A DNA stretch of 64,000 nucleotides from Hsuehochloa calcarea. Lineage: Eukaryota > Streptophyta > Magnoliopsida > Poales > Poaceae. Positions 11,692-22,515 of this stretch are shown one piece after another. The notes under the pieces were generated by a model, which searched no databases, had not been told where the DNA came from, and was given only the letters and a program-made list of their open reading frames with translations. The stretch's first letter is position 1; every line of letters starts with the position of its first letter. Where the stretch lies: positions 62,001 through 126,000 of the forward strand of contig JAYEVG010000103.1 in assembly GCA_036346395.1 (NCBI GenBank), written 5' to 3'. A program made the translations under genes and the position numbers.

Positions 11692-13515
11692 ATCTCCCAC
11701 TTGCACTAGAGTCAATCAAGCAAGTATCTAATACTCATAGCTCTTATGTGTGCTTCATGATTAGGTTGTGGGAGAGATTTTGTCAACGGATCAGCAATAT
11801 TCAAATCTGTGTGCACTTTGTATATATTCACATCACCTCTTTCAACAACAGCACGAATAATGCGATATCGCCGAAGTATGTGTTTGGACTTTTAATGCGA
11901 TCTAGACTCCCTGGCTTGTACAATGGCTCCACTATTATCACAATAGAAATCCATCAGACTAGAAGCACTATAAACCACACCATGTTCATAAATAAACCTC
12001 CTTATCCAAACAGCTTCCTTTGCGACTTCAGAAGCCGCAATATAATCAGCATCTATTGTAGAATTAGCAATTGTCACTTGCTTAGAACTTTTTCAGCTCA
12101 CTGCTCCTCTATTAAGACAAAACATAAACACAGATAGCGATCGAAAATCATCTTTGTCGGTTTAGATGCTAGCATCGTTGTAACTATTTACAACCAGCTC
12201 TTCCTCACCTCTGTAAATAAGGAACACATCCTTAGTCCTTCTCGAAGACTTTAGGATGTTCTTAACTATTATCAAGTGGTCTTAACCTAGATCTGACTGA
12301 TATCTGCTTGTAACACTTAGATCATACGACACATCTGGGTATGTACAAAGTATGGTATACATGATAGATCCAATAACATACGTATATTAAATTTTACTTA
12401 TTTTGTCTCGCCCATCAGATGTCTAAGCACACTAGCTCTTGCTAAGACTAATGCCATGTGACACAAGCAACAAACCCTTCTTAGAATCTTGCATGTTGAA
12501 CTGCTTCAACACATTATCGATGAACTTATATTGTCTTAATTCAATTAGCCTTCTAAATTTATCCCTATAGATACTTATGCCTAAAATATACGATGCATCT
12601 CCAAACTTTTCCATAGAGAAACTATTTTTAACGAAACTTTAACATATTCAAGCATAGGAATGTTATTACCGATCAATAATATGTCATCTACATATAAGAT
12701 CAGAAAAATAAGTATGCCCCCACTAACTTTTTTTTGTAAACACAAGGTTTTTCTACATTCTTGATGGATCCAAATCTTTTGACTATTTTATCAAAATGAA
12801 TATTCCAACTATGAGATATTTGCTTCAATTCATAGATGGATTTACGAAGCTTGCATATCTTCATAGCTTTCTGTGGATCGACAAAATATTTAAGTTGTAT
12901 CATGTACACATTCTCACTTAAATTTTCATTTAGAAAAGCCGTTTTGACATCCATTTACCGTATATCATAATTGAAATATGCATCAATATCATATTTCATA
13001 ATTGAAATATGCATCAATAGTGGCAACGATCCAGATAGACGTAAGCATAGCAACAGACAATAATGTCTCATCATAGCCAACACCTTGAATATGTTTGAAA
13101 CCCTTTGCCACCAATCGTGCTGTATGAATGTGAACGTTTCCATTCATATCTATCTTTTTCTTAAAACCCGCTTGCACTCAATAGTTTTAAATACCATCAG
13201 GTGGATCAACCAAGGTCCAAACTTGATTGTCATATATGGTTCTATTTCAGATATCATGAGTCAGCTATTTCTAAGAGTGGGCCCATCATTGATTATTTAT
13301 AAGTCTTAGACTCATCATTATTGAATAATAAAATATCATATATATATCTTATAGGTAATTGATGTGGCTTTCAGATTTACATAGGGTTGATGCCTCTTCT
13401 ACATGTTCTACAACAGTTTGTTCATCTTGTACAGGTTCAGTAGGAGCTGAATTTTTTTAGATATTTCCTGAAATTCTTCTAGTGGCACCTTGCTCTCACT
13501 AACTCCTTTTGAAAG
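11692..13515 (-). pseudogene. Decayed Ty1/copia pol (integrase tail, RT, RNase H)
   Basis: Minus-strand peptides in the correct pol order mark reverse transcriptase and RNase H of a Ty1/copia polyprotein. From 13177 down: HTARLVAKGFKHIQGVGYDE. At 12954: MDVKTAFLNENLSENVYM, then KLRKSIYELKQISHSWN. At 12614: FGDASYILGISIYRD. At 12077: the RNase H signature DADYIAASEVAKEAVWIR followed by YCDNSGAIVQA. Frames change several times, and the RT YVDD region and much of the fingers are missing or shifted. Upstream (13250-13515) a charged linker with LEEFQEIS is visible. The element is cut at about 13515, where unrelated sequence begins, so gag and the 5' LTR are absent. It cannot be autonomous. Confidence 0.88.
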
Positions 13516-13999
13516 AAACTCTACCGACTTCTTTTGAAGCAAAATGACAAAAATAACACCTCTAAGGCGCAAAAAAACTGCTGACCCTGACCATGGTAGG
13601 ACACGTGGCGGCTTCTAGCCGGCGGTAAGTGACCTGCCACGCACCCAGATAACGACAGGGGACCTGTCACTCCCCTAGACCGCAGAAGGAGTGTGGGCAG
13701 GCGACTACTAGGCACACGACAGGTCACCTGCCGCCGGTTGGGAGCTCGCTACGTGTCTTGCTGCGGTCTGGGTTAGCGACACGTGGTCTGCCGTGACATT
13801 TTCGAATGGTAGGTGTGCTATTTTTGAAATTTTGTTCTCGAGAACTATTTTTGATATTTTCGCTTTTAAAAATGTGCCATTTTAGGAGAAACTCATACAA
13901 AATAGGATATGTTTGGTGCGTAGAAATTTGGTAGGAAGCAATTTTACACCGCCTACGTAGGGCGTAAAGCGACTGTCATCTCGTATGGTGAAATTGATC
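13516..13999. other. Unassigned GC-rich/AT-rich junction sequence
   Basis: It contains repeated acaggtcacctgccgc-like words around 13600-13800 (gacctgccacgc, gacctgtcactcc, caggtcacctgccgc) in both orientations. No domain-bearing frame is visible. Confidence 0.35.
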
Positions 14000-14009
14000 C
14001 TCTGCATTA

Positions 14010-14253
14010 GACCTGTTCATGGGTGGCCCGGCCCGGACCAGGCTTGAGCCTTGATTTCCGACCTAAAAGCCCGATGAATGCAATAAAAATAATAATAACT
14101 TTTTTATTCTTGAATTGAATTAAATATTTATTTTTATTCCAAAAAATAAATTTTTTACTAGGAAAAATATTTTTTTGGTTAGGCCGGGCTCGGGTTGGCC
14201 TGTTCGAGGTTGAGCTTTTCAGGCCCGCCTCGAAGCCCGTTTGAATAGGTCCA
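14010..14253. mobile_element. Small non-autonomous DNA element (MITE-like), ~244 bp
   Basis: The terminal inverted repeat GACCTRTTCA is seen at both ends (gacctgttca at 14010, tgaataggtc near 14242), with further palindromic GGCCCGGCCCGG/GGCCGGGCTCGGG sequence inside. It is flanked by a perfect 10-bp direct repeat ctctgcatta at 14000-14009 and 14254-14263. An 8-10 bp target duplication fits a Mutator-like or hAT element. No transposase is encoded. Confidence 0.75.
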
Positions 14254-14639
14254 CTCTGCATTAGCACATGCTCATACAGTGACATGTATAAAAGCATCGT
14301 CTCTACCGTACGATGCAAAATGAATGATGCATATCGAGCAAGTACTGTTTATGCAGACTAAAAAACAATGTCCATAAGGTATTCTCTACATTACCGTAGA
14401 GAACACGGATTCTGGTTAGCTAATGCAGGTAGGCAGCAAAGTAGTGATGATGGTGAACGTGATGTAGGCATATGCGTCAAACGATCGATAGGTTGGAGTC
14501 CGGACGGCTAACTTGACAGTGAGTGAGAGGTCAGTGGAAAAGCTTGTCAGAGAGAAGCGTTCACCGGTTAGCCCAACCTACCACACATCAATGATGTGTG
14601 AATCAACGGTGTGGCTAGCGCTCAAACGTACGATTTAAG

Positions 14640-15260
14640 TGTTAATACTGTTCACTCTTTTCCGACATAATCGTAATATTTTTTTTTCCACTTGTTACAG
14701 GATATTAAATATTCATATACAACATTTCGAAGAAGATGATATCTCAAAAATCTCATAATCAAAACAAACATTCGGAAAAAGATGCCAACATATCAAAAAA
14801 TCTTAGAATAAAAAAAACATCTGGAAAAGAACGCATTAAAAGTTTATCTTGCAACATCACGTGCAACAAAAATGAAGAATGTGTAAATTTTTTTTACTTG
14901 ATACAATATATCAAAAAAGAGAATGCAATATTTTTTTCACTTGATGCAACACATAAAAAAAGAGGACGCGACATCAGGAAAAGGACACAACAAAAATGAA
15001 GAACGTGTGCAATTTTTTGTTTCAGCGGTCGCAATATTTTTTTTCAACGGTTGCAACAAAAAGAACTTGAGGATGCAACATACCAAAACAAAAAGAAAAA
15101 TATCTGAAGAACGTATGCAATATTTTTTTTTCAACAGTTACAATGTTTTTTATCAACTGTCGTAATTTTTTTTTCAACATCGCAGCATCTTAAAAATTCA
15201 GATACAATATTTTCAAAAAAAAGAATATCTCAAAATATCTCAGAAGCTGCAACACATCTC
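14640..15260. repeat. A/T-rich degenerate short-period repeat block
   Basis: Imperfect repetition of words such as gaagaacgtatgcaa, tttttcaacagttgcaa and catatcaaaaaatct runs through the block on both strands. The open frames here (up to 87 codons) are lysine/asparagine-rich products of the repeats and show no domain. Confidence 0.6.
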
Positions 15261-17945
15261 ATAATGTAAATGTTATCTATCCGGAGAAAACAACCAAATA
15301 TTAGAGACAAAATTAAACACTTTCATCAATCCTTCATTCGTCATCTGCCTCCTCCACCCTCTGATCCGTCAGATCCAGTCCCCTCCCGTCCCGCCCCGCC
15401 TCCCTGCAGCAGAGGCAATCCCCTCTCATCGGTTCCTGTGTGGGAGAGAGCTCGTCGGTTCCTGTCTGTATGCGTGTGTGTGTGTTGGGGGAGTGAGAGA
15501 TGATGCCGTGGAGGTGGGAGTAATTGAATTAGTTCAAAGATGCGTGTCAGGTCAAAGCATTGCCCCTGGATCAATTGTACGTTGCGCTGGCCGCCTGGTG
15601 ATGCGGAGGCTCTACGACTGCTGTGTGACTGAGATACTCTTTTCTGGTTGGGCTTTGAACCTTTTTGACCCCACGTGGGAGCCGGCAGGAGGCGTCCTCT
15701 CCGCCCCTCTCCTCTGGTTTGGCTTTCGTACTCTCTACTTTCTGCCGTGCCTTTGCTAGATTGACTTGACTGCTACAGCCGTCACGGTACAGCAGAACAG
15801 CTACAATGTTTGCATGGCGACTGCTAGGGAGAGCGGCTCCCCGCGGCGGTGCACTTCGCAAGGAACAGCTCTGTTTGGTTCCATGTGTATCCGTGGCTTA
15901 ATCTGTACAGCTTATTTAAGTTGAGTTTAGTCCGACTGAGTGTATGTAATATGTGTTATTCGGTTGACTGTTTCAGTTGAGTCAGACGGTGTTGAGATGT
16001 TATTTAGTTGACTACATCAGGACAGTGGATGCATAACTGGATGCAATATTATGTTGTTTAGTTGCCTGCGTATACTCACCTCTTGTATTGGATGGTAAGA
16101 ATATCTCCTTAGTAAAATATGTTAGTAGGATGAAAAAATGGCTAAAAATATTATGAAGCTATGGCTCATACTTACAGTTTACTTCTATTGTTTTCTGCAT
16201 CAAAGGTGCCTGCATTGTCAGCTCAGAGAAAGCTCGGCAGGCATTATCTCAACATAACTGCATAGGTAGCGTACATACTTGAAAGTGTTACTTATAAGTT
16301 AACCCTAACCATTGCTGGGCTTACAGCAGCGCCGGCTCTGCATCCCAAACCCGAAATATGTTAGCACAACCTACAACAGACGCCCGCCATTGATCGTCGT
16401 CATCTATCTATACTAACGATAGAAGACTGCAAGCTCGGATGCGAGCCGCTGGACGCTGGAGGTAATCATAGCGCTGCACGCTGCACGCGCTTATGCACGC
16501 GGAGGGCAACACGGGTTGGGTTTTGCACGCGTGTGGCCTGGCTCGCGAGGGAAGCTCCCAATACGCGTTTGCGTCGGGGACCCCCTCCGGGCCGACTTTT
16601 GCACGCGCGCAGCCTGGCTAGAGCGACGATGCAAGGAATCAAACGAACTGCTGCTTGCATAAATCGGTGCAAGCCAATCTAATATAGGGAACCAATCAGA
16701 CCCTAATTCTCTGAAGCAATCAGAAAAATACCCGTGTTCCAAATAGGGCAACGGTGCCTTCGTCTTCAGATGGTGTGAAGTAGTGGGAACCACCGTACGT
16801 TGCAAACGGCTTCCTTGCTGTTGCTGCAAAGGACATGGGAGTTGGGAGAGACCACATGGCACATGGGTGCCTCGAGAATGGAGGACCCACGCGCGAGGTG
16901 CAGTGCAGGCGTGCAGCCGATTGCTTGCTTGCTGGCCGGGCACTGAACTGAGATCCCATTTTGGATATGCATTGATTTTCTTCCAAGGAAGGTCACTCCC
17001 AGCTGGCCAACCCATCAGTCCCATCGGTACGACATGAATTTTTAAAATAATATTAATTAAAAAAATATTAAAATATTCGTTCTTTTAAACAAAAACAGAA
17101 ACTATCACAATTTGAAACAGTGAATTTATCACAATTTGAAACAGTGAAATTGTCCTATCGCTATTTTAATTAGCGTCAGGATCCTATCACCAATTACAAC
17201 AGTGCATAGAGATTTCTGTAACCAATTAAACCGACGACAGGTTACTGTCACCATTTGAAACGGTTAAATTATCCTTTATTTATTTATTTTTTAATTTATG
17301 TGTAGAGAATTCAACTCGAAAATTTAGTGTATTTGACGAAATTTTTTGGTAATACCCTGAAGTGTCTGCATAGTTGGGAATCTAAAATTAGAGAAGATAG
17401 CGAGATATGAAGTAGAGAATACGAGATTGGCAGCGCAATTTGGAACCAGAGTTTGGCGACGCAATAACACAAATTTCCACGTTTGGAGCGAAATTGAAAA
17501 AAAATTGGGTTTAGGATATATTGTTTGTGGAACCGATTTCATTGGGAAAAGATTACATATTATTTAATAATCGAAATATTTAGAAAGAGGGATGTAAGTT
17601 TGAAAGGCTTTATAATTTAATTGTGAATTACATGCCTCGTTGGGTTTGGTTACGTACATTAGAAACGCCAACATGCACGAATAAATAAACCAAAATATAC
17701 CTACAATACATATGTGTCTTTTTGGAATCGAAAAAAAGTTAATTTGAACGAAATCGATTAGTCCTGGCGGCCCATTGGTCCATTCCCCTTGTCTCTAGAC
17801 TACCCGCGGTGGCAGCCAGTCTTGAAGTCAGCCATATTCTGTGAGACGGATTGGACGATTGAATGATGTTAGGATGACACACACATGGCCAAATTAATAA
17901 TCAGGATGCAGATAGAACATAATTTTCCTCTTCGATTCAGACTGC
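15261..17945. other. Unassigned noncoding stretch
   Basis: No recognisable gene. A possible hAT-like or PIF-like element lies between ctctgtttggttcc (about 15869) and ggaaccaatcagacc (about 16689), since these ends are roughly inverted copies, but no target duplication was found. A direct repeat of about 28 bp (ttttgcacgcgtgtggcctggct and ttttgcacgcgcgcagcctggct) lies near 16520 and 16597. A perfect short tandem atttgaaacagtgaa occurs near 17110 and 17135. The 177-codon minus frame at 16491-17024 is low-complexity and overlaps open frames on both strands, so I do not call it. Confidence 0.4.
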
Positions 17946-17954
17946 GCCCCAGCA

Positions 17955-18535
17955 ACGAGGAGCACTAGGACGCTCGACGGTCTCACTAGCAGGAGCCTTC
18001 CCCTTGTTCGCCGCGTGCTCGGCCCGGTCGTACTCAGTTTCTTGTTCGAGGGGTCCTCCACCACCACCCTACTTTTCTAAGCTCCTCCGGTGTCTTTTCA
18101 ATAGGGTTGGGTACATAAGGTTTCTAGCGTTTGAAGGTCTTGGCTCGCATCGTATAGTTCAACATGTACTTCTGCCCGATGAACGTCCCATCGTACATAG
18201 TTGAGCCGTCGATCCATTGAAAAAAGTTGCATCGTATCTCCAGTTGCTATTATGCGTAGATGTAGTTAGGGATATGTGGATTGAAACGTAAGATGTGAAA
18301 AATCTATGTGTGTGCAAAATTTGCTCACGAGGAAGTTCCCGCGGGTGTAGTATGCCCGGGCGGCGGTCGCCGGGTGTGTGGACTAGATGATCTTAGCCGG
18401 TTCTTTGCACACATATTGTGGGCGTGGGAACTCCGGTGGTTCCGACGCATCCTTCATAGAACAATTCGGGTAGGGTTTAGCCCTCTCGGCAAGCCACTTG
18501 CACGTTTTGGCGAAGTATTGGATGTGGTGGTGTAG
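17955..18535 (-). pseudogene. GRF zinc-finger-like protein remnant
   Basis: Minus-strand translation gives, from the right, PPEFPRPQYVCKEPAKII, then STHPATAARAYYTRGNF, then FFQWIDGSTMYDG, then FKR-KPYVPNPIEKTPEELRK, then an acidic/basic tail EQETEYDRAEHAANKGKAP. The order and wording resemble the grass proteins in which a cysteine-rich GRF-type finger is followed by FFQWIDG and a proline-rich linker. Stops and at least one frame change break it, and the cysteines of the finger are incomplete. GRF fingers are nucleic-acid-binding modules often found near mobile-domain genes. The family assignment comes from memory of this family and was not checked by a search. Confidence 0.5.
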
Positions 18536-18597
18536 TGTTCTCCTCCACCTCTTTTCTTCTCCAGTTTTCTTCTCCCTCCTTTTATAAGGGTCTTTCT

Positions 18598-19045
18598 GGT
18601 TTGAAAAGGTGGCGTATCGGAGTGTGGTCTTTTCGGTCTGAAAAGGTAGTGTTGCAGTTTGTGGTCATCTCGGTCTGCAAAAGTGGTAGGGTGTGGCGTG
18701 TTGTGCTACGTTCTTTTTGGTCTGAGAAGGTTGCGTGGCGGAGTGTGGTCTTTTTGGTCTGAGAAGGTAGCGTCGCAGTGTGTTGTTATCTCAGCCTGCA
18801 AAAGTGGCAGCATGCGGCATGACAGGGTGCGGTTTTTCGGTCTAAAAAGGTGGTGTGGTGGAGTGTGGTCTTTTCAGTCTGAAAAGGTATTGTCGTAGTG
18901 TGTTATTATCTCGGTCTGCAAAAGGGACAGTGTATGGTGTGATCGGGTGCGGTCTTTACGGTATGAAAAGGTGGTGTATCAGAGTGCGGTCTAAAACGGT
19001 AGCGTCGTAGTATGCGGTCATCTCGCTCTGCAAAAGTGGGGTATA
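18598..19045. repeat. Tandem repeat, ~121-bp unit, about 3.7 copies
   Basis: Unit starts (ggtttgaaaaggtggcg or variants) fall at 18598, 18719, 18839 and 18960, spacings of 121, 120 and 121 bp. Each unit contains two half-like ggtctgaaaaggt motifs and one atctcggtctgcaaaagtgg motif. Copies differ by 10-20 percent. Open frames through it are repeat products. Confidence 0.92.
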
Positions 19046-19199
19046 AAGGGTAGAAGTAGGGTGGTGTGGAGTGTCGTGATGCTGACTACCTCACATGGTT
19101 ACCTGTACACATAAAAACAAATAGTATCGAAACACGAGACTAATATAATGTAAATTGTACATAAATTAATATTTATGACTGATGTTTACAAGAACAACT

Positions 19200-19640
19200 A
19201 TCTACTCGCAGGTCTTCTTGGGGCGTACCCCATGTGCGGCTCCTGACCTCGTCCGGGGCAGCTGCGGGCGCTGATACGAGTACATCAAGGGCTCAAGCGG
19301 CCGAGGTACCCTACCGACGTGAGTGGCCTGGGGGTGTCGTGAGAGGGTTCTACATCGGCTGACTCAGTCCGAGCTCACTGTGCAGCTGTGAAGCCCTAAC
19401 GAAGACCTAGCTGCTCTCGCCGTGCGAAGGCCCCCTGCCCTGGCGCCGTAGTGTCCACGCCTGCTCAAACTCGAAGTCCCCGGAGCGTGACTCCTCATGC
19501 GACACCATCTCCTCGTCCCAAATCGGTGTATGAGCTATGAAACTGTATTTTGTGCATGTAAACATGGTAAAAATGTTGAAATAATATGTTATGCATGCAA
19601 ACAAGACAGACATACCTCGTCTCACGAATGTAGCGGACAA
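19200..19640 (-). pseudogene. Possible C-terminal exons of the split PMD gene
   Basis: Minus-strand sequence shows an exon end with a GTATGT donor near 19617 and a TTTCATAG acceptor near 19538. The following open exon includes PIWDEEMVSHEESRSGDFEF and RRQGRGPSHGESS and then a decayed Ser/Pro-rich tail. Acidic Ser/Pro-rich tails follow the PMD domain in many grass mobile-domain genes. The strand and position fit the continuation of the PMD exons at 39345-40490, from which it is separated by the gypsy/copia block 19653-39334. No target duplication was found to prove the join. Confidence 0.4.
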
Positions 19641-19652
19641 CTCCGCGTACTC

Positions 19653-20550
19653 CTACCTCGTAGAGAAAGCTATCTTCTCAATATCTTGCTCCCGAACTCG
19701 AATCTGGTTATAACCTGACTGAAGGTCAATCTTGGAGAATATTTTAGACCACTTCAATTGATCAAAGAGATCCTCAATGCGGGGCAAATGATATTTATTC
19801 TTCATAGTCGTCTGATTAAGAGCCCGATAGTCCACACACATACGCCAACTGCCATCTTTCGTCTTAGTGAATAGAACAGACGCTCCCCATAGCGAAACAC
19901 TACGCCGAATCATATCTTTGGACAGCAGGTCGTCCAATTGTTTCTTCAACTCCTCTTGAGAGGGTCGAGCTAAACGGTAAGGAGGCATCGATATGGGTCG
20001 AGTTCCCAGAATAAGATCAATTCGGAACTCCACTTTCCGTTCTGGAGGTATTCCAGGAAGCTCCACAGGAAAGCCATCGGGAAACTCATTCACGACAGGA
20101 ACCTCCTCGATACGCAGTGAAGAGTCAGTCTTCTCGCTGAGATACCAAAGCAACCCAATGGTTGAGGCCCGACGACTAGGAAACAGACGGTGCATTGCCC
20201 TGAAACACCAGTTCCTCACCGGACGGGGCCTGCAAAGTCACCGTCTTCCAGAAGCAACAAATCTTGGCACGGTAACAGAATAACCAGTCCATGCCCAGAA
20301 TAACATCAAAAGGTGATAACTCAATTACCATAAGGTTAGCGGTGAAATTCTCATCATCAATAGTGATAGAGCAGCCCAGACATGTTGTAGAGCTAAAAAT
20401 AAGACCCTCCGGAGAGCTGACCACCACAGACTCAGAAATATATTGCAAACTCAAACCGGCCCTTCTAGCAAACTCCCGGGACACAAACGAATAAGTAGCC
20501 CCTGAATCAAACAGAACGAAAGCATCATGCGAATCGACTTGATAACTCAT
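19653..20550 (-). pseudogene. Ty3/gypsy protease and N-terminal reverse transcriptase, frameshifted
   Basis: On the minus strand from 20550 an aspartic protease is clear (LFDSGATYSFVSREFARRAG, then FDVILGMDWL). A frameshift near 20190-20219 leads into the RT: EFPDGFPVELPGIPPERKVEF, PPYRLARPSQEELKKQL, CVDYRALNQTTMKNKYHLPR, then FSKIDLQSGYNQIRV and a break after AFSTR at 19653. The RT catalytic F/Y-x-D-D box and everything downstream are missing. The element continues rightwards to a PBS at 21368 and its LTR from 21382, so this is the 5' half of a minus-strand element. Confidence 0.92.
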
Positions 20551-21367
20551 ACTTTATCAATGAACTTCTATGTTTACCACTTCTCGCTTAAACATAACGA
20601 GACATCACAAATTTTTTTTAACTCTTTTAAGAAAAAAAGGCATTAAACTTCAACACTCGAAATAATCCAAAAGAAATATATAAAGCCAAAGCTCTCTCAT
20701 GTTAAAGAACTTGCAACAGAAACTTTCAGTATCCAGAATACCAAGCGATTAAATAAGTCATATTTTCTAATAAGAAGGGCAGAACTCCCATGAAAAGATC
20801 AATCTTGCTGTTAACCGATGTTCACACAAAGTAACAATAGTTCAGCAGTCAGGAGAACAAGTAATGGCTTTATGGAACCAAGGAAGACCAATGAAAACTC
20901 ACCAGCTGTAATGAAAACACCATCTCAAGAAAAATTCATCAACCTCAATTATAACCAGAATTGCCCAAAATTCAAGCTCAAGGAAGAGAATAACTTTTCT
21001 AAAGAAACTCACCCTCAACACCTATAACTACAGTAATCGAGGTAGCTACTTCTCTGTTCCCATACCACGAATGGTGGTGTAACCTGGCAAAGCCCATGGC
21101 CACAACCACAACCTCAACTTCTCAACGTAAACTATCATCGCACGTAACCAGTATAACCAATTATAAGTATAAAGGATCATCTCATAATAATCATAGAATA
21201 AATTCATAGGTATAGAAGTTCATATCAGAGATTAACAATGCAACATAACGGAAACGAAAATGCATTGCTTGACCCATCCCATCCTACTGTGCACCAGTGT
21301 GTTAAATTTTTAAGTTGATTAACCACTAGCAATTTTAATTTATTTATCCACCACGGACCTAAAGCCC
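20551..21367 (-). other. Decayed gag/leader of the minus-strand gypsy element
   Basis: Between protease and PBS only about 0.8 kb remains, shorter than a normal gypsy gag. No capsid or zinc-knuckle motif is readable, and the AT-rich sequence is full of stops. I infer a gag deletion. Confidence 0.5.
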
Positions 21368-21379
21368 GCTCTGATACCA
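21368..21379 (-). other. Primer-binding site of the minus-strand gypsy element
   Basis: On the minus strand TGGTATCAGAGC follows the LTR end by two bases. It is complementary to the 3' end of initiator tRNA-Met, the usual primer for plant LTR elements. Confidence 0.9.
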
Positions 21380-21381
21380 AC

Positions 21382-22515
21382 TGTAACACCCTAGCTATTC
21401 GGAAGGCAAGATGTTACCTAAAGAACTAACATACAACCACATTTCGGGATAATTTAAACTGTAACTCCTCTAAGTACATAAAGAGACTAACTTTAATAGT
21501 AGCATGGCAGGAATAAAGACTGAATTTATCTGAGTATAATCAGGGAGTAATTAAAACAAACCACTAGCAGCAATTAACTAAACATAACATGGAGAGAAAT
21601 ATCATCCGGTCTTAACTCTATTTATTACAGTTCCTCAATTAACGAAATGAAGACATAATCGAAAATCATTATTTTAAGGTAAAATATGGAGAACTGAGTG
21701 AAAAGTGCTTGTCTACTCCCTCCCAACAAAGTCATCATCAACGATCACCTAAATGAATAAACAAAATAAGAATGAGTCGAAACTCAGCAAGTACAGTAAA
21801 CAATTGATCATACAATGTTATGAACAAGTCAATCTCAATACGAATTATGAACTTATCTCTGAAAACTTATGTGTATGAATGGAATGAATGGATGCATTGA
21901 AAGGAATGGACTGCACACATGCTCATACCGGTATAGTGAGTGACACACCTATCAGTGTTCACCTAAGCCCGTACTTTACAAAGTCCGGAGACTCAATCTC
22001 CGTATGAAGAATGTTTTATACGGGTGTCCGAAATTGCCCACATTGGAATGGTGGATCTTACGTGCCCATACTGGAGTTGATGGGTCTTTACAATTCCACT
22101 CCCGTGGACGGAACATGAACAACGCATGAATGGAATGAAACGTATGTAATGAATATCACTACTTTCTTCTACATGGATTACCGATTAAGAACGGAATATA
22201 TAACATGGAGTATGAACATGGATCATAACATTAACAACACATCAACAAACATTCAATAGAAATCAATATATCTTAACACATTGTACTTGTCTTCCGCGAT
22301 GTGACGTGCTAGGAGGCAACGGAGGTGCTCCTACACTCGCCGCCTCGCCGCCTACACAATTATGTACTCGAAATAAGAACAACATGATATGACAATGCTA
22401 CCGGTGATCTACAATAACCCCCTGACTACCCAATACAACGAATAGACCCAAAACTGAAATAAGACAATTCATCCCCCTGAAACGACTCCAGACAGCGGCA
22501 CGGAAAAATTCATAT
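21382..22515 (-). repeat. 5' LTR of minus-strand gypsy element, 3' part (family B-like)
   Basis: It starts at the tgtaacaccctagctattcgg terminus, nearly the same as the family-B solo LTR terminus at 1114, and contains the same ccgtatgaagaatgttttatacggg and ccactcccgtgg-type words. It stops at 22515, where the copia element inserted (TSD CATAT, 22511-22515), and resumes at 33504. Confidence 0.88.

Noticed and set aside
15869..16700. hAT/PIF-like element with GTTTGGTTCC ends
   Set aside because: Only about 12 bp of imperfect inverted termini and no target duplication on either side, so it is mentioned only as a possibility.
16491..17024. A 177-codon minus-strand frame
   Set aside because: Several overlapping frames are open in the same GC-rich DNA on both strands. 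No domain or splice support, and composition alone explains it.
18535..18898. 75-79 codon plus-strand frames repeating WSFRSEKV-like words
   Set aside because: These are translations of the 121-bp tandem repeat, not a gene.
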